Shown here piece by piece: positions 34,420 through 43,598 of a stretch of DNA of 64,000 bases. A program made the translations under genes and the position numbers. The first letter of the stretch is position 1. Every line of letters begins with the position of its first letter. Origin of the DNA: Rhodococcus sp. HNM0563 (GTDB lineage Bacteria > Actinomycetota > Actinomycetes > Mycobacteriales > Mycobacteriaceae); contig NZ_JAASAF010000002.1 in NCBI RefSeq assembly GCF_012726195.1, forward strand, positions 503,965-567,964. The letters run 5' to 3'. The notes beneath the pieces were generated by a model. That model did no database searches. It saw only the letters and a list, made by a program, of their open reading frames with translations, and was not told the origin of the DNA.

Positions 34420-37400
34420 GTGTTCGACCGTTGGGGAGAGCTCGTCGTCCGCGCTCGTTTCACCGTCATTGCGGTGATGGTCGCGGCGCTGCTCGGGCTC
34501 GCCGGGTACGGCCTGAGCCTGAACGACCATCTCAGTCAGAGCGGCTGGGACGACCCCGGCTCGGAGTCCGTCACGGCCGCGAAGCTGGCCGACGGCACAT
34601 TCGGGCGAGACACCAACGGCGATGTTCTGGCACTCATCACCGCACCCGAGGGCAAGACCGTCGACGACCCCGAGTTCACGGCGACCGTCACCGCGGGCCT
34701 GAACTCGTGGCTCGCCGACAACCCCGACCAGATTCTCAAGATCAACGGTTCGTATTGGCGTACCGACAGCGCTCCGGCGCTGCCCGCTCTCGCCGACGAT
34801 TCCAAACAGCACGGTGTGGCCTCCATCGCGATCGCCGGTGACAACGACACCGAAATTGCGAACAACTTCCGCGACGTCAAGGATTCGCTCCGGATCGAGG
34901 GCGTGGACGTCAAGCTCGCCGGACTCCAGCCGGTCACCAACGCGCTCAACGACACGATGGCCAACGACATCAAACGCATGGAGATCCTCGCGATCCCCGC
35001 GGTCGGTGTGCTGCTCTTCTTCGTGTTCGGTGGTGTGATCGCTGCGGCACTACCGCTGATCACCGGTGGCCTGACGGTTGTCGCTGCCAACGGCATCGTC
35101 CGTCTGATCACCAACTTCACCGAGGTCAACTCGTTCGTCGCACCCGTAGTGTCGTTGATCGGGCTCGGTCTGGCCATCGACTACGGCCTGTTCATGGTGT
35201 CGCGGTTCCGCGAAGAACTTGCCGAAGGCTACGAGACGGCCGCCGCGGTGCGCCGCACGGTGATCACGTCCGGTCGCACCGTCGTGTTCTCGGCGACGAT
35301 GGTGATCACCAGCCTCGGTGGGCTCCTGCTGTTCCCGCAAGGCTTCCTCAAGTCCGTCGCCTACGGTGCGATCGCGACCGTGTCGCTGGCTGCGCTCACA
35401 TCGGTGACGGTGCTCCCCGCCATCCTGGCGATCCTCGGCAGACGGATCGACAAATTCGGCATGAAGCGGTTCGGTCAGATCCAGTCGAACGAGCAGATCG
35501 AGAACAGCTTCATCGGTCGTCTGACCCGTTGGGTGATGCTCAACCCGATGAAGGTGACCATCCCCACGGTCATCGGTCTGCTGCTGCTCATCACTCCGCT
35601 GACCGGTATCAAATTCGGCGGCATCAACGAGACGTACCTTCCACCGGATCACCCGACACGGGCCGCGCAGGCGCAGTTCGACGAATTGTTCCCCGGCCAG
35701 CGAACCGAGCCGGTCAAGCTCGTGATCCGAGGCGCCGAGGGCGGCGACCTCAACAAGATCATCGAAACCGGTAGCGCTGCGCCGGGGCTGGTCGAGAAGT
35801 TCTCCATCGAAGGTCCCGCGAAGGACGGTGTCCGCGTCCTCAAAGCCGGGCTCGTCGACCGCAACATGACCTCCGACACGATCGACTACCTGCATTCCGC
35901 GTCGTGGCCCGACGGCGTCGAGGTCTATGTGGGTGGCACGCCTGCGATCGAGCAGGACTCGATCGCGGCACTGCTGGACACCTTGCCGCTGATGGTCGTC
36001 TTCGTCGTCGTACTGACGACACTGCTGATGTTCCTGGCATTCGGGTCGCTGGTGCTACCGATCAAGGCCGCGTTGATGAGTGCGCTCGGGCTCGGCTCGA
36101 CCCTGGGCATCCTCACCTGGATATTCATCGACGGTCACGGTGCGAGCCTGCTGAATTTCACCCCCGGTCCCATCATGTCGCCGGTACTGGTGCTGATCAT
36201 CGCGATCATCTACGGTCTCTCGACCGACTACGAGGTGTTTCTGCTCTCGCGCATGGTCGAAGCCAGATCGCAGGGAGCGAGCACCACCGAATCGATCCGT
36301 ATCGGCACTTCCCACACCGGTCGCATCATCACGGCCGCAGCGCTGATCCTCATCGTCGTCACCGGAGCGTTCGCGTTCTCCGAGCTCGTGATGATGAAGT
36401 ACATCTCGTACGGCATGATCGCGGCGCTGATCATCGACGCAACCGTGATCCGCATGTTCCTCGTTCCAGCGGTGATGAAACTGCTCGGCGACGACTGCTG
36501 GTGGGCGCCTGCATGGATGAAGCGGATCCAGGAGAAGGTCGGCCTCGCCGAGCCGATCCTGCCCGACGAGCTGATGCCCGAGGATGTTCCCGAGCTCATC
36601 ACAGTCGGCATGTTCGGACCTTCCACGATCACGGCAACGGGATCGCACCGGTTCCCGAAGGGCATGTTCGGCGATGCCGGGGGCGAGAGCGACATGATGA
36701 CGCAGCCGATGCCCACGATCGCCGCGCCACGCCCGGCGTCCGAGCAGCGACGGACACGCGACCTTCCTCCACCGCGCCGATCGCAGGGACGTCCGCCGGC
36801 CTCGCGCCAGCCGGGACAGCCCGGGCAGCCGGGGGGCCCGGCACCGCGCGGCGGCTCCGGACTTCCGCCTCGCCGAGGCGACCAGGTTTCCGCGCCGATC
36901 CGTCGTGACCGACCGGATCATCGGCCCGTTCCGCCCCACCAGGGTTCGCCGCCGCAGCAGGGTCCACTGCCGACTCGCGGAATGCCTGCGCCCGGCAACG
37001 CGAGCGGTCCGCTCCCCCGCCGCGGGACGGCAGGTCCGCAGCAGCCGGTTGCGCCACGGCAGCAGGGCCCGGCACAGCAGGCCGGGTCTCCGCAGCAGCA
37101 ACCGCCCAGCTCAGCGATGCCGCCGCTGCCACGGAGACAGCGTGGATCGGTACCTCCGCCACTGCCCCGGACCGACGTGCGTCCCCAGCCGCCGACGGGC
37201 AACCCCGGCGACAACACCCAGGCTGCATCCGTGGGTCGCCCCGTCCCTGAGCAGGGGCAGGCTCCCCGGGCTCAGGCTCGTGATCCACAGGCCATCGAAA
37301 GCTGGCTTTCGCAGATGCGGAGGACTCCATCGACCTCCGACCGGGCACCCGGGTCCCAGCAACAGCGCGAAGGGCAGGGCCCGAACGACCCCGTCGCGAA

Positions 37401-37590
37401 CGCGCCCGACAGGCCGGAATCACCCGAGCGCGACGACCATCGCCGACCGCCCGCAGACCGAGCTTCGAGCGGTCCCGAAGCAGAGAACCGAGCTTCGCGC
37501 GGTCCCGACACGCAGGGCCGGCGGCACCGCGAGGACGATGCCCAGACGATCAGTGTCAGTGAGCTGATCGCCCGGCAACGCCGCCAGTGA
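34420..37590 (+). CDS. mmpL3: Trehalose monomycolate transporter MmpL3
   Basis: A 1056-residue RND-family protein that exports trehalose monomycolate to the periplasm and is essential in mycobacteria. Both proton-relay Asp-Tyr pairs are present: D254-Y255 in IDYGLFMVSRFREEL and D603-Y604 in STDYEVFLLSRMVEAR. Twelve membrane helices and two periplasmic porter domains are evident. From about residue 740 a cytoplasmic tail of more than 300 residues is rich in Pro, Gln and Arg and contains a near-duplicate segment (RASSGPEA / RASRGPDT). The GTG at 34420 follows GGAG. It follows trmB and the NYN gene as in M. tuberculosis. It marks the organism as a mycolate producer. Confidence 0.96.
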   Translation: MFDRWGELVVRARFTVIAVMVAALLGLAGYGLSLNDHLSQSGWDDPGSESVTAAKLADGTFGRDTNGDVLALITAPEGKTVDDPEFTATVTAGLNSWLADNPDQILKINGSYWRTDSAPALPALADDSKQHGVASIAIAGDNDTEIANNFRDVKDSLRIEGVDVKLAGLQPVTNALNDTMANDIKRMEILAIPAVGVLLFFVFGGVIAAALPLITGGLTVVAANGIVRLITNFTEVNSFVAPVVSLIGLGLAIDYGLFMVSRFREELAEGYETAAAVRRTVITSGRTVVFSATMVITSLGGLLLFPQGFLKSVAYGAIATVSLAALTSVTVLPAILAILGRRIDKFGMKRFGQIQSNEQIENSFIGRLTRWVMLNPMKVTIPTVIGLLLLITPLTGIKFGGINETYLPPDHPTRAAQAQFDELFPGQRTEPVKLVIRGAEGGDLNKIIETGSAAPGLVEKFSIEGPAKDGVRVLKAGLVDRNMTSDTIDYLHSASWPDGVEVYVGGTPAIEQDSIAALLDTLPLMVVFVVVLTTLLMFLAFGSLVLPIKAALMSALGLGSTLGILTWIFIDGHGASLLNFTPGPIMSPVLVLIIAIIYGLSTDYEVFLLSRMVEARSQGASTTESIRIGTSHTGRIITAAALILIVVTGAFAFSELVMMKYISYGMIAALIIDATVIRMFLVPAVMKLLGDDCWWAPAWMKRIQEKVGLAEPILPDELMPEDVPELITVGMFGPSTITATGSHRFPKGMFGDAGGESDMMTQPMPTIAAPRPASEQRRTRDLPPPRRSQGRPPASRQPGQPGQPGGPAPRGGSGLPPRRGDQVSAPIRRDRPDHRPVPPHQGSPPQQGPLPTRGMPAPGNASGPLPRRGTAGPQQPVAPRQQGPAQQAGSPQQQPPSSAMPPLPRRQRGSVPPPLPRTDVRPQPPTGNPGDNTQAASVGRPVPEQGQAPRAQARDPQAIESWLSQMRRTPSTSDRAPGSQQQREGQGPNDPVANAPDRPESPERDDHRRPPADRASSGPEAENRASRGPDTQGRRHREDDAQTISVSELIARQRRQ

Positions 37591-37597
37591 GAACTGG

Positions 37598-38248
37598 TCA
37601 GGTACCCCGGAGAAACTTGCGCAGTCGCGCACCCATCGGGTGCGCGACTGTCAGGCTTCCGGCACGCATTTTGCCTGTCACCACCAGGTGCAGCGGGCCG
37701 TACGGGGCGCCCGCGCCCACCTTCGAGGTCGCCGACGAGGCCATGGCCTCCAGTCCGTTGATGTCCGCTGTCGCCTCCATCGGAACGACGATGCTGATCG
37801 AACTGAGGTAGTCGCTGATCTCGATCCGCACGACCTGCGTCTGCATCACCGCCTCGGTGAAGTCCAGCGACACCGACGACGCCACGGTGTCGAGTTGCAG
37901 CACCGGCGGCACCTCCCAGCGACCCTTACGCGCGATCGTCGACATCCGGCCCTTGAGTACCGTCCCGGTGCCCGCGGGGTACATCGACGGAGTCACCGCG
38001 GCGACCTGGGGCTCGTACGCCCGAGCGGGCGGAAACTGCGGCTGCTGCTGGAGTTCCGGTCGCATCTGGATACCAGGCAGATCGACGAGTACCTGGTTCA
38101 GATCTCCACGGGTCTTCGCGGCGAGCACGGTGTCCATTCGTTCGGTGAATTCACCGAGTGACAGCATGCCCTGGCCGACTGCGCGCTGCAGCAGCTCACC
38201 CACGTGTTCACGTTCTGCGTCCGAGACTCTCAGATCCTTCGGGTCCAT
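37598..38248 (-). CDS. DUF1707 domain protein (SHOCT-like N-terminus)
   Basis: A 216-residue protein. The N-terminal DUF1707 domain (MDPKDLRVSDAEREHVGELL, GMLSLGEFTERMDTVLAAKT, RGDLNQVLVDLP) is followed by a Pro/Gln linker. A C-terminal beta region (LDTVASSVSLDFTEAVMQTQ onward) is related to the DUF2154/LiaF-type fold. Such proteins are often near envelope-stress systems; function is unknown. The ATG at 38248 fits the family start, with a GTG nine bases upstream as an alternative. Only seven bases separate its stop from that of mmpL3. Confidence 0.82.
   Translation of the reverse strand: MDPKDLRVSDAEREHVGELLQRAVGQGMLSLGEFTERMDTVLAAKTRGDLNQVLVDLPGIQMRPELQQQPQFPPARAYEPQVAAVTPSMYPAGTGTVLKGRMSTIARKGRWEVPPVLQLDTVASSVSLDFTEAVMQTQVVRIEISDYLSSISIVVPMEATADINGLEAMASSATSKVGAGAPYGPLHLVVTGKMRAGSLTVAHPMGARLRKFLRGT
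37622..37650. terminator. Hairpin terminator inside the DUF1707 3' end
   Basis: A perfect 13-bp stem (CAGTCGCGCACCC at 37622-37634 with 37638-37650) and a 3-base loop, 32 bases after the mmpL3 stop. It is encoded within the last codons of the convergent DUF1707 gene, so it would serve mmpL3. Confidence 0.65.
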
Positions 38249-38328
38249 GCCGACCACTTTAGAGTCGTCCGAGCACCATGCAGGCTTCCGTGCACGACGC
38301 GAGGTTCAGAACACGCCGCTGCCCAGAA

Positions 38329-38970
38329 TCAGTCCAGGCCCTGTTCGATTGCATACCTGGTCAGTTCCACCCGATTGGCCAGCTGCAGTTTGCGCAGCGT
38401 CGCCTGCACGTGATTCTCGACGGTGCGGTGACTCAGCACCAGGCGCGACGCGATCTGTTTCGCCGACATTCCCTTCGCGACGAGTCGTAGGACCTCGGTT
38501 TCGCGGTCGGTGAGGGTCGGCGCAGACGATTCACTCAGTTTCGACACCGACAGTTTCCGATACTCGCCGAGCACGAGCCCCGCCAGACCGGGGGTGAACA
38601 CGGCCTGACCCGCAGCGGTCTTCACTACGGCTTCGACGAGTTCGACGGCGGACGCGCTCTTCACCAGATAACCGGACGCCCCTGCTTTCACCGCACCGAG
38701 CACATCGGCGCGTTCGGACGACGCCGACAACACAAGTACCCGCGACCGTGGCGACACCTCCAGCACGGCCCTGGTCGCATCCGTTCCGCTGCCGTCGGTC
38801 AACGACATGTCCATGAGCACGACATCCGGCTCGACCACGGCCCGCGTTCGAGCCGTTCGCATGCTGTCGGCCTCCGCCACCACGCGGAAACCGGCGTCCG
38901 TGAGATCGCGGGCCACGGCGGTGCGCCAGATGGGATGGTCGTCGACCACCATCACGGTGATCTCAGCCAT
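38329..38970 (-). CDS. LuxR/NarL-type response regulator
   Basis: A 213-residue regulator. The receiver domain has MVVDDHPIWRTAVARDL, the phospho-acceptor Asp in VVLMDMSLTDGSG, the conserved Ser in VLSASS and Lys in GYLVKSAS. A LuxR-type helix-turn-helix follows (TLTDRETEVLRLVAKGMSAK, SHRTVENHVQATLRKL). The ATG at 38970 overlaps the kinase stop by 8 bases, so the pair is translationally coupled. The partner is a MacS-like kinase, so targets may be envelope-stress genes; the adjacent DUF1707 gene is a candidate. Confidence 0.92.
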   Translation of the reverse strand: MAEITVMVVDDHPIWRTAVARDLTDAGFRVVAEADSMRTARTRAVVEPDVVLMDMSLTDGSGTDATRAVLEVSPRSRVLVLSASSERADVLGAVKAGASGYLVKSASAVELVEAVVKTAAGQAVFTPGLAGLVLGEYRKLSVSKLSESSAPTLTDRETEVLRLVAKGMSAKQIASRLVLSHRTVENHVQATLRKLQLANRVELTRYAIEQGLD

Positions 38971-40132
38971 GTGTTGCCTCCTTGGGCACGCGTATCTCCC
39001 ACTCAGTGCCTTCGCCGGGTGCTGTCTCGAGCTCTGCTGTCCCGCCGAGCCACTGTGCCCGGCCGATGATCGATTTCGATACGCCGAGACGTCCCTGCAC
39101 ACAGGCTTCGGCCAGCCGTCCGGGGGCGATACCGACGCCGTCGTCACGGATGGAGAGGATTATCTCGTCGCCGAGGTCTTCGAGCAGCACGAACGCTCGT
39201 GCGTCGCGACCGGCATGATGCTCGACATTGTCGAGCGCGGTGGTCGCAAGCGCCACAAGTTCCCCGGCGCGTGGCCGCTCCATCACGATGGGATCCGCGG
39301 GCGCGGCCACGGTGACATCGCCGTCGACCCGCATTCGCAGCATCGCGGTCAGGTCGACATGTTGCCCACCCCGATCGACCTCGGTGTCCTGGTCGGAGAT
39401 CAGGCGGCGCAATGCCTCCTCTTGTTCACCGGCCAGCCGGGCGAGCTCGGCACGGTCGATACCGACTCCGGAGTTCTCGCCGGTTCCTCGCTGTACGAGC
39501 GCGAGTACCTGCAGCACGCCGTCGTGAACCTGCCGGGCGAGCCTGTCGCGTTCCTCCGTCGCCGCGGCGATCCGCACCGCTTCCTCGAGCCGGCGGTGAG
39601 CGGTCCGGGCCGTCCTCATCGCGAATCCCATCGCGACACCGCAGGCGACCAGAACAGGCGCGGTCGCGTCGGACCACAGGTCGAGGTTGACCTGGTCGCG
39701 CACCACTGCGCTGACGGCGGCCATCACGATCGCCGAAGCGATTCCTGCGAGCGGGCCGGCGAAGAGTGCGGCCGAGATGACAGCGTTGGCGACCCACAAC
39801 GTGGTCGGCATCGTCTGATGGTGGCTGTACCAGTCGTGATCGGAGATCAATCGGGTCGACGCCATCAGTGCGACGGCTGTGATCTGGTCGACGGCAACGA
39901 CCACCCGACGCCCCCGAGGTCCGCGTGAGAGCAGTAGCGCCGAGGTCAGCGACCACGCCACGAGGACGCCGATGAGGAACCAGCTCAATGCCTCGTCGGT
40001 GTAGTTCGGGACGGTGGAGACGTGGGAGCTGACCGCGTAGACAACCGTTACCAGCCGGAACACCTGCGCAGCACGCCACAGCGGGGCGTCCGGGTCTGCC
40101 GTGCGTGAGAGCCCGGATATGGATCCCCCCAT
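38963..40132 (-). CDS. MacS-like sensor histidine kinase
   Basis: A 389-residue NarL-type kinase. The N-terminal membrane domain has five or six helices (about 15-170) of the DUF5931 type found in MacS kinases. The HisKA_3 helix follows, with the phosphorylated H203 in LARQVHDGVLQVLALVQR. A HATPase_c domain comes next (TTALDNVEHHAGRDARAFVL, IRDDGVGIAPGRL). No extracytoplasmic sensor domain is present, so the signal is probably within the membrane. The ATG at 40132 has GAGGAG seven bases upstream; the frame extends further without conserved sequence. It forms a coupled pair with the response regulator and is divergent from the adenylate cyclase. Confidence 0.88.
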   Translation of the reverse strand: MGGSISGLSRTADPDAPLWRAAQVFRLVTVVYAVSSHVSTVPNYTDEALSWFLIGVLVAWSLTSALLLSRGPRGRRVVVAVDQITAVALMASTRLISDHDWYSHHQTMPTTLWVANAVISAALFAGPLAGIASAIVMAAVSAVVRDQVNLDLWSDATAPVLVACGVAMGFAMRTARTAHRRLEEAVRIAAATEERDRLARQVHDGVLQVLALVQRGTGENSGVGIDRAELARLAGEQEEALRRLISDQDTEVDRGGQHVDLTAMLRMRVDGDVTVAAPADPIVMERPRAGELVALATTALDNVEHHAGRDARAFVLLEDLGDEIILSIRDDGVGIAPGRLAEACVQGRLGVSKSIIGRAQWLGGTAELETAPGEGTEWEIRVPKEATHG

Positions 40133-40245
40133 CTCCGCGCTCCTCGCCTTCGTCGTCGCTTTTGCGGTGAATCCAACCATTCGGTGGCCCCCAAGTGCGA
40201 CCACAAGGTCATGTGACCGTCCACACAGTGGTTTGATTTGAAGTC

Positions 40246-41778
40246 GTGTTGAGGTCATATCGAGCAGTCGCAGCGACTTTGCGAAGTCGCTGGCCGCTCT
40301 ACATGGTCTCGATGGGTGCTTCGAATCTGTTCGGCGCCATGCTGGTGTTCGCGTTCGTTCGTTACGGGCTGCCGATCGAGGAGTCGGAGAACATCATCGC
40401 GGACAGGGTCCGCAATTTTGCCGTCTTCGCCGTCTACCTGGGGTTCGCGGGGGTCGTGAGCCTGAGTGCGGCAGCGTTGATGCTGCGGTCCGTGGTGCGG
40501 TGGCAGTTGCGCGGGGGCCCGCCGACACGGTCGGAGCAGATGGCTGCCCTGCACGCACCGTTGCGGCAGGCGATCGTGCATCTCGCGCTGTGGCTGCTCG
40601 GTGGGGTGTTGTTCGTCTTCCTCACCGCTGAAGAGATGCCGTCGCTCGCGGTGACCGTCGCCGTCACCGTCGCGATGGCCGCGACAAGCACATTCGGTTT
40701 CACCTACATGCTCGGCGAGCGCATCCTGCGCCCGGTGGCCGCGCGGGCGCTGAGTGAAGGTCGTTTCGATCGGACCATGGCGCCCGGTGTCGGTACCCGT
40801 CTCGCAATGACGTGGGGGCTGGGCACCTTGATGCCGGTCGCCGGGATCGTGTTGCTGTGCGTCACCCAGTTGACCACCGACAACGAATTCGGCTCCGATG
40901 CGCTCGCATGGTCGGTACTGGCGTTGGCGGTGATGTCGATCGGGCTCGCGCTCGTCCTGTCGCTGCTGACCTCGTCGCAGATCTCCGATCCCATCAAGCA
41001 GCTTCGGTGGGCCATCGAGCGCGTCCAGCGCGGCGCCTCCGGGGTCCAGGTCGAGGTGTTCGACGGCAGTGAGATCGGTCGGCTGCAGGTGGGCTTCAAC
41101 CGGATGATGTCCGAATCGGACGAGCGGCGACGGTTGCGGGAACTGTTCGGTCAGCACGTCGGCGAGGACGTCGCGCGCCGAGCCCTGCAGTACGGCACGG
41201 AGCTCGGTGGTGAGACGCGCTATGTCGCCGTGTTGTTCGTCGACATGGTGGGGTCGACGGCCACTGCCGCGGAGCGGCCCCCGAACGAGGTAGTGGAGTT
41301 GCTCAACGAATTCTTCCGTGTGGTCGTCGACGTCGTCGACAAGCACAACGGATTCGTGAACAAGTTCATGGGTGACGCCGCACTGGTGATCTTCGGTGCA
41401 CCGCTGGACCGTCCCGACGCCCCTACCGCGGCGTTGGCGGCGGCACGCGAGTTGCGGTTCGCGCTCGACGAGATCACCGGGCTCGACATCGGTATCGGAG
41501 TCTCTGCCGGCCTGGCGGTCGCCGGGAACATCGGTGCGGCGGAGCGCTTCGAGTACACGGTGATCGGCGATCCGGTCAACGAGGCGTCGCGGCTGACCGA
41601 ACTCGCGAAACTGCGCCCGAGCCGGGTGCTCGCCTCGTCCAGTGCGCTGTACTTCGCGGACGACGAGGAGCGCGGCCACTGGGAGTTGGGCGATGAGGTT
41701 CAGCTGCGCGGACGGGGGCGCATGACACAGCTGGCGTGGCCCGTTCGATCACCCGAACCGGCCTCTACCAACGGGTAA
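40246..41778 (+). CDS. Membrane adenylate cyclase (class III, HAMP-linked)
   Basis: A 510-residue protein with six membrane segments (about 15-245), a HAMP region (about 245-295, SSQISDPIKQLRWAIERVQR) and a class III cyclase domain. The two metal Asp residues are D333 (FVDMVGS) and D377 (NKFMGD). K373 and D442 (IGDPVNEASR) are the adenine-selecting pair. N445 and R449 are the transition-state residues. All catalytic positions are therefore intact and ATP specificity is expected. The layout matches the Rv1318c/Rv3645 type. The GTG at 40246 lies 113 bases from the divergent kinase. A hydrophobic or fatty-acid signal is plausible but not shown. Confidence 0.92.
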   Translation: MLRSYRAVAATLRSRWPLYMVSMGASNLFGAMLVFAFVRYGLPIEESENIIADRVRNFAVFAVYLGFAGVVSLSAAALMLRSVVRWQLRGGPPTRSEQMAALHAPLRQAIVHLALWLLGGVLFVFLTAEEMPSLAVTVAVTVAMAATSTFGFTYMLGERILRPVAARALSEGRFDRTMAPGVGTRLAMTWGLGTLMPVAGIVLLCVTQLTTDNEFGSDALAWSVLALAVMSIGLALVLSLLTSSQISDPIKQLRWAIERVQRGASGVQVEVFDGSEIGRLQVGFNRMMSESDERRRLRELFGQHVGEDVARRALQYGTELGGETRYVAVLFVDMVGSTATAAERPPNEVVELLNEFFRVVVDVVDKHNGFVNKFMGDAALVIFGAPLDRPDAPTAALAAARELRFALDEITGLDIGIGVSAGLAVAGNIGAAERFEYTVIGDPVNEASRLTELAKLRPSRVLASSSALYFADDEERGHWELGDEVQLRGRGRMTQLAWPVRSPEPASTNG

Positions 41779-41817
41779 CCATACAAGTGTTTCGACGGCG
41801 TTCGATACGCTGGCCGA

Positions 41818-42897
41818 GTGGCGCAGCCGCATGAAGACCGATCTGGCCCCGACGCTACACCGCGACGGGGCCGTTTCAGGTGGATCAAGTGGGTGTCCGC
41901 GATCGCACTGATCGCTCTCCTCGTCGTCGAGGGGATCTACCTGTGGCCATCGATGAGCGAATCCTGGCGAGCCCTGACGGAGATGCACTGGGGGTGGGCC
42001 GCGGCGGCGGTGGTCGCACAACTGCTGTCACTGAGCGCGTTCGCCGGACTCCTCCGCAAGGTGCTCCGTGCGGGCGGAGTCCGGGTGAGTCTGTCCCGGT
42101 CGACCTCGGTGGTCTACGGGAGTACCGCGATGGCAGTGACCCTCCCCGCAGGTCTCGTCTTCTCCACCGCTTTCACCTACCGGCAGACGCGCCGCTGGGG
42201 CGCAACACCGATGGTCGCATCCTGGCAGCTCGCGGTGTCGGGGGTCGTCTCCACCGCCGCACTTGCCGCTATGGGTGCCGTCGGCGCTTTCGCTGTCGGC
42301 TCGTCGATCAGTCCCGTCACGTTGCTCCTGTCGATCACTGCGGCCGGTGCGCTACTGATCGGGCTCCGGTATGTCGCGCAGAATCCGTCGTCGATCAAGA
42401 CTTTCGTCACGTGGAATCTGGAGCGATTCAACCGCCTGATCAGGAGGTCGGCCGACGCCGGGATCGAGGCGTTCGAACGCGCCCTGTCCCAGCTCGAAGC
42501 GGTGCACCTCCGTCGACGGGACATGCTGGCCGCGGCGGCGTGGTCGGGTCTGAATCGCGTACTCGACATGATCTGTCTCGGATTCGCGTGCTGGGCGGTA
42601 GGCGGCACACCGTCGTTGGCCGGTCTGATCATCGCGTTCACCGCCGCGAAGGCGGTCGGCAGTGTCCCGCTTGCCCCTGCGGGTCTCGGATTCGTCGACG
42701 GCACGCTGATCGCCACCCTCACCGCAGCAGGATTGAGCGCATCTCAGTCTCTCGCCGCAGTGTTCGTCTATCGAGCGGTGAGCGTCGTCTTCGTTGCGGC
42801 GATCGGGTGGATCACCGTGGCGGTCCTGTACCGCGGTGTGAGCGCCGGGGCCGACATCGACCCCGTCGCCGAACGGACCGTTCTCCAGCCGGACTGA
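41818..42897 (+). CDS. UPF0104 / lysylphosphatidylglycerol synthetase-like membrane protein
   Basis: A 359-residue polytopic protein with about eight helices, of the flippase-like UPF0104 family (membrane part of MprF-type proteins). It has SLSAFAGLLRKVLRAGGV near the start and the family segment AFTAAKAVGSVPLAPAGLGF with VDGTLIATLTAAG. No aminoacyltransferase domain is present. The family is thought to move lipids. Position and orientation match Rv0204c near mmpL3. The GTG at 41818 is close to the end of the cyclase gene (39 bases), so the two may be co-transcribed. Confidence 0.82.
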   Translation: MAQPHEDRSGPDATPRRGRFRWIKWVSAIALIALLVVEGIYLWPSMSESWRALTEMHWGWAAAAVVAQLLSLSAFAGLLRKVLRAGGVRVSLSRSTSVVYGSTAMAVTLPAGLVFSTAFTYRQTRRWGATPMVASWQLAVSGVVSTAALAAMGAVGAFAVGSSISPVTLLLSITAAGALLIGLRYVAQNPSSIKTFVTWNLERFNRLIRRSADAGIEAFERALSQLEAVHLRRRDMLAAAAWSGLNRVLDMICLGFACWAVGGTPSLAGLIIAFTAAKAVGSVPLAPAGLGFVDGTLIATLTAAGLSASQSLAAVFVYRAVSVVFVAAIGWITVAVLYRGVSAGADIDPVAERTVLQPD

Positions 42898-42912
42898 TCT
42901 CCTTCGAGAAAG

Positions 42913-42972
42913 TAGTTGCGAACTCAACTAGATTGTGCCATCCTCAATATGTCAGCAGTTGAAGTTTCAACA
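42913..42972. promoter_or_regulatory. Two phased palindromic operators upstream of yceI
   Basis: Two related sites, AGTTGCGAACTCAACT (42914-42929) and AGTTGAAGTTTCAACA (42957-42972), share AGTTG-n5-TCAAC. They lie 43 bases apart, close to four helical turns. The first is nested in TAGTTG-n6-CAACTA and the second in the perfect GTTGAA-GT-TTCAAC. The shape suits a MarR-family dimer. No MarR gene lies in the window, so the regulator would act from elsewhere. Confidence 0.6.
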
Positions 42973-43000
42973 AACGACCCGGACATCCAAGGAGCACCTC

Positions 43001-43555
43001 ATGACCGCAAGCACCACCGTCTTCCCCGGCCTGACCGCAGGTACCTGGACCATCGACCCCGTCCACTCCAGCGTCGGTTTCTCGGTCCGCCACCTCATGG
43101 TCAGCAAGGTCCGCGGCACCTTCGAGAACTTCACCGGCACGATCGTGGTCGCCGAGGACGGAACTGCCAGCGCGAACGCCGAGATCCAGGTCGACTCGAT
43201 CAACACCAAGAACGCCGACCGTGACGCGCACATCAAATCCGCCGACTTCTTCGACACCGCGAACCACCCCGTCGCGACGTTTGCCACCACGGGCGTGCGG
43301 GCCGAGAACGGCGACCTGATCCTCGCAGGCGACTTCACGCTGCACGGTGTCACCCGCCCGATCGAGCTGAAGCTCGAGTTCAACGGCGTGAACCCCGGCA
43401 TGGGCCAGGGCGCTGTTGCCGGCTTCGAAGCCACCACCGTGATCAACCGCAAGGACTTCGGCATCAGCATCGAGATGCCCCTCGAAGGCGGCGGAGCAGT
43501 CGTCGGCGACAAGATCACCCTGAACATCGAGATCGAGGCCCTCGCTCAGGCCTGA
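43001..43555 (+). CDS. YceI-family isoprenoid/lipid-binding protein
   Basis: A 184-residue YceI lipocalin-like beta-barrel: GTWTIDPVHSSVGFSVRHLM, VRGTFENFTGTI, DAHIKSADFFDTANHPVATF, LTLHGVTRPIELKLEF-like region and GFEATTVINRKDFGI. There is no signal peptide, so this member is cytoplasmic. YceI proteins bind polyisoprenoids or other amphiphiles. The ATG at 43001 follows AAGGAG by six bases. Paired palindromes just upstream point to strong regulation. Confidence 0.92.
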   Translation: MTASTTVFPGLTAGTWTIDPVHSSVGFSVRHLMVSKVRGTFENFTGTIVVAEDGTASANAEIQVDSINTKNADRDAHIKSADFFDTANHPVATFATTGVRAENGDLILAGDFTLHGVTRPIELKLEFNGVNPGMGQGAVAGFEATTVINRKDFGISIEMPLEGGGAVVGDKITLNIEIEALAQA

Positions 43556-43598
43556 CACCGTCGGCTCGGCCCACGAGCGTCGGGGATACCCTGGACGG

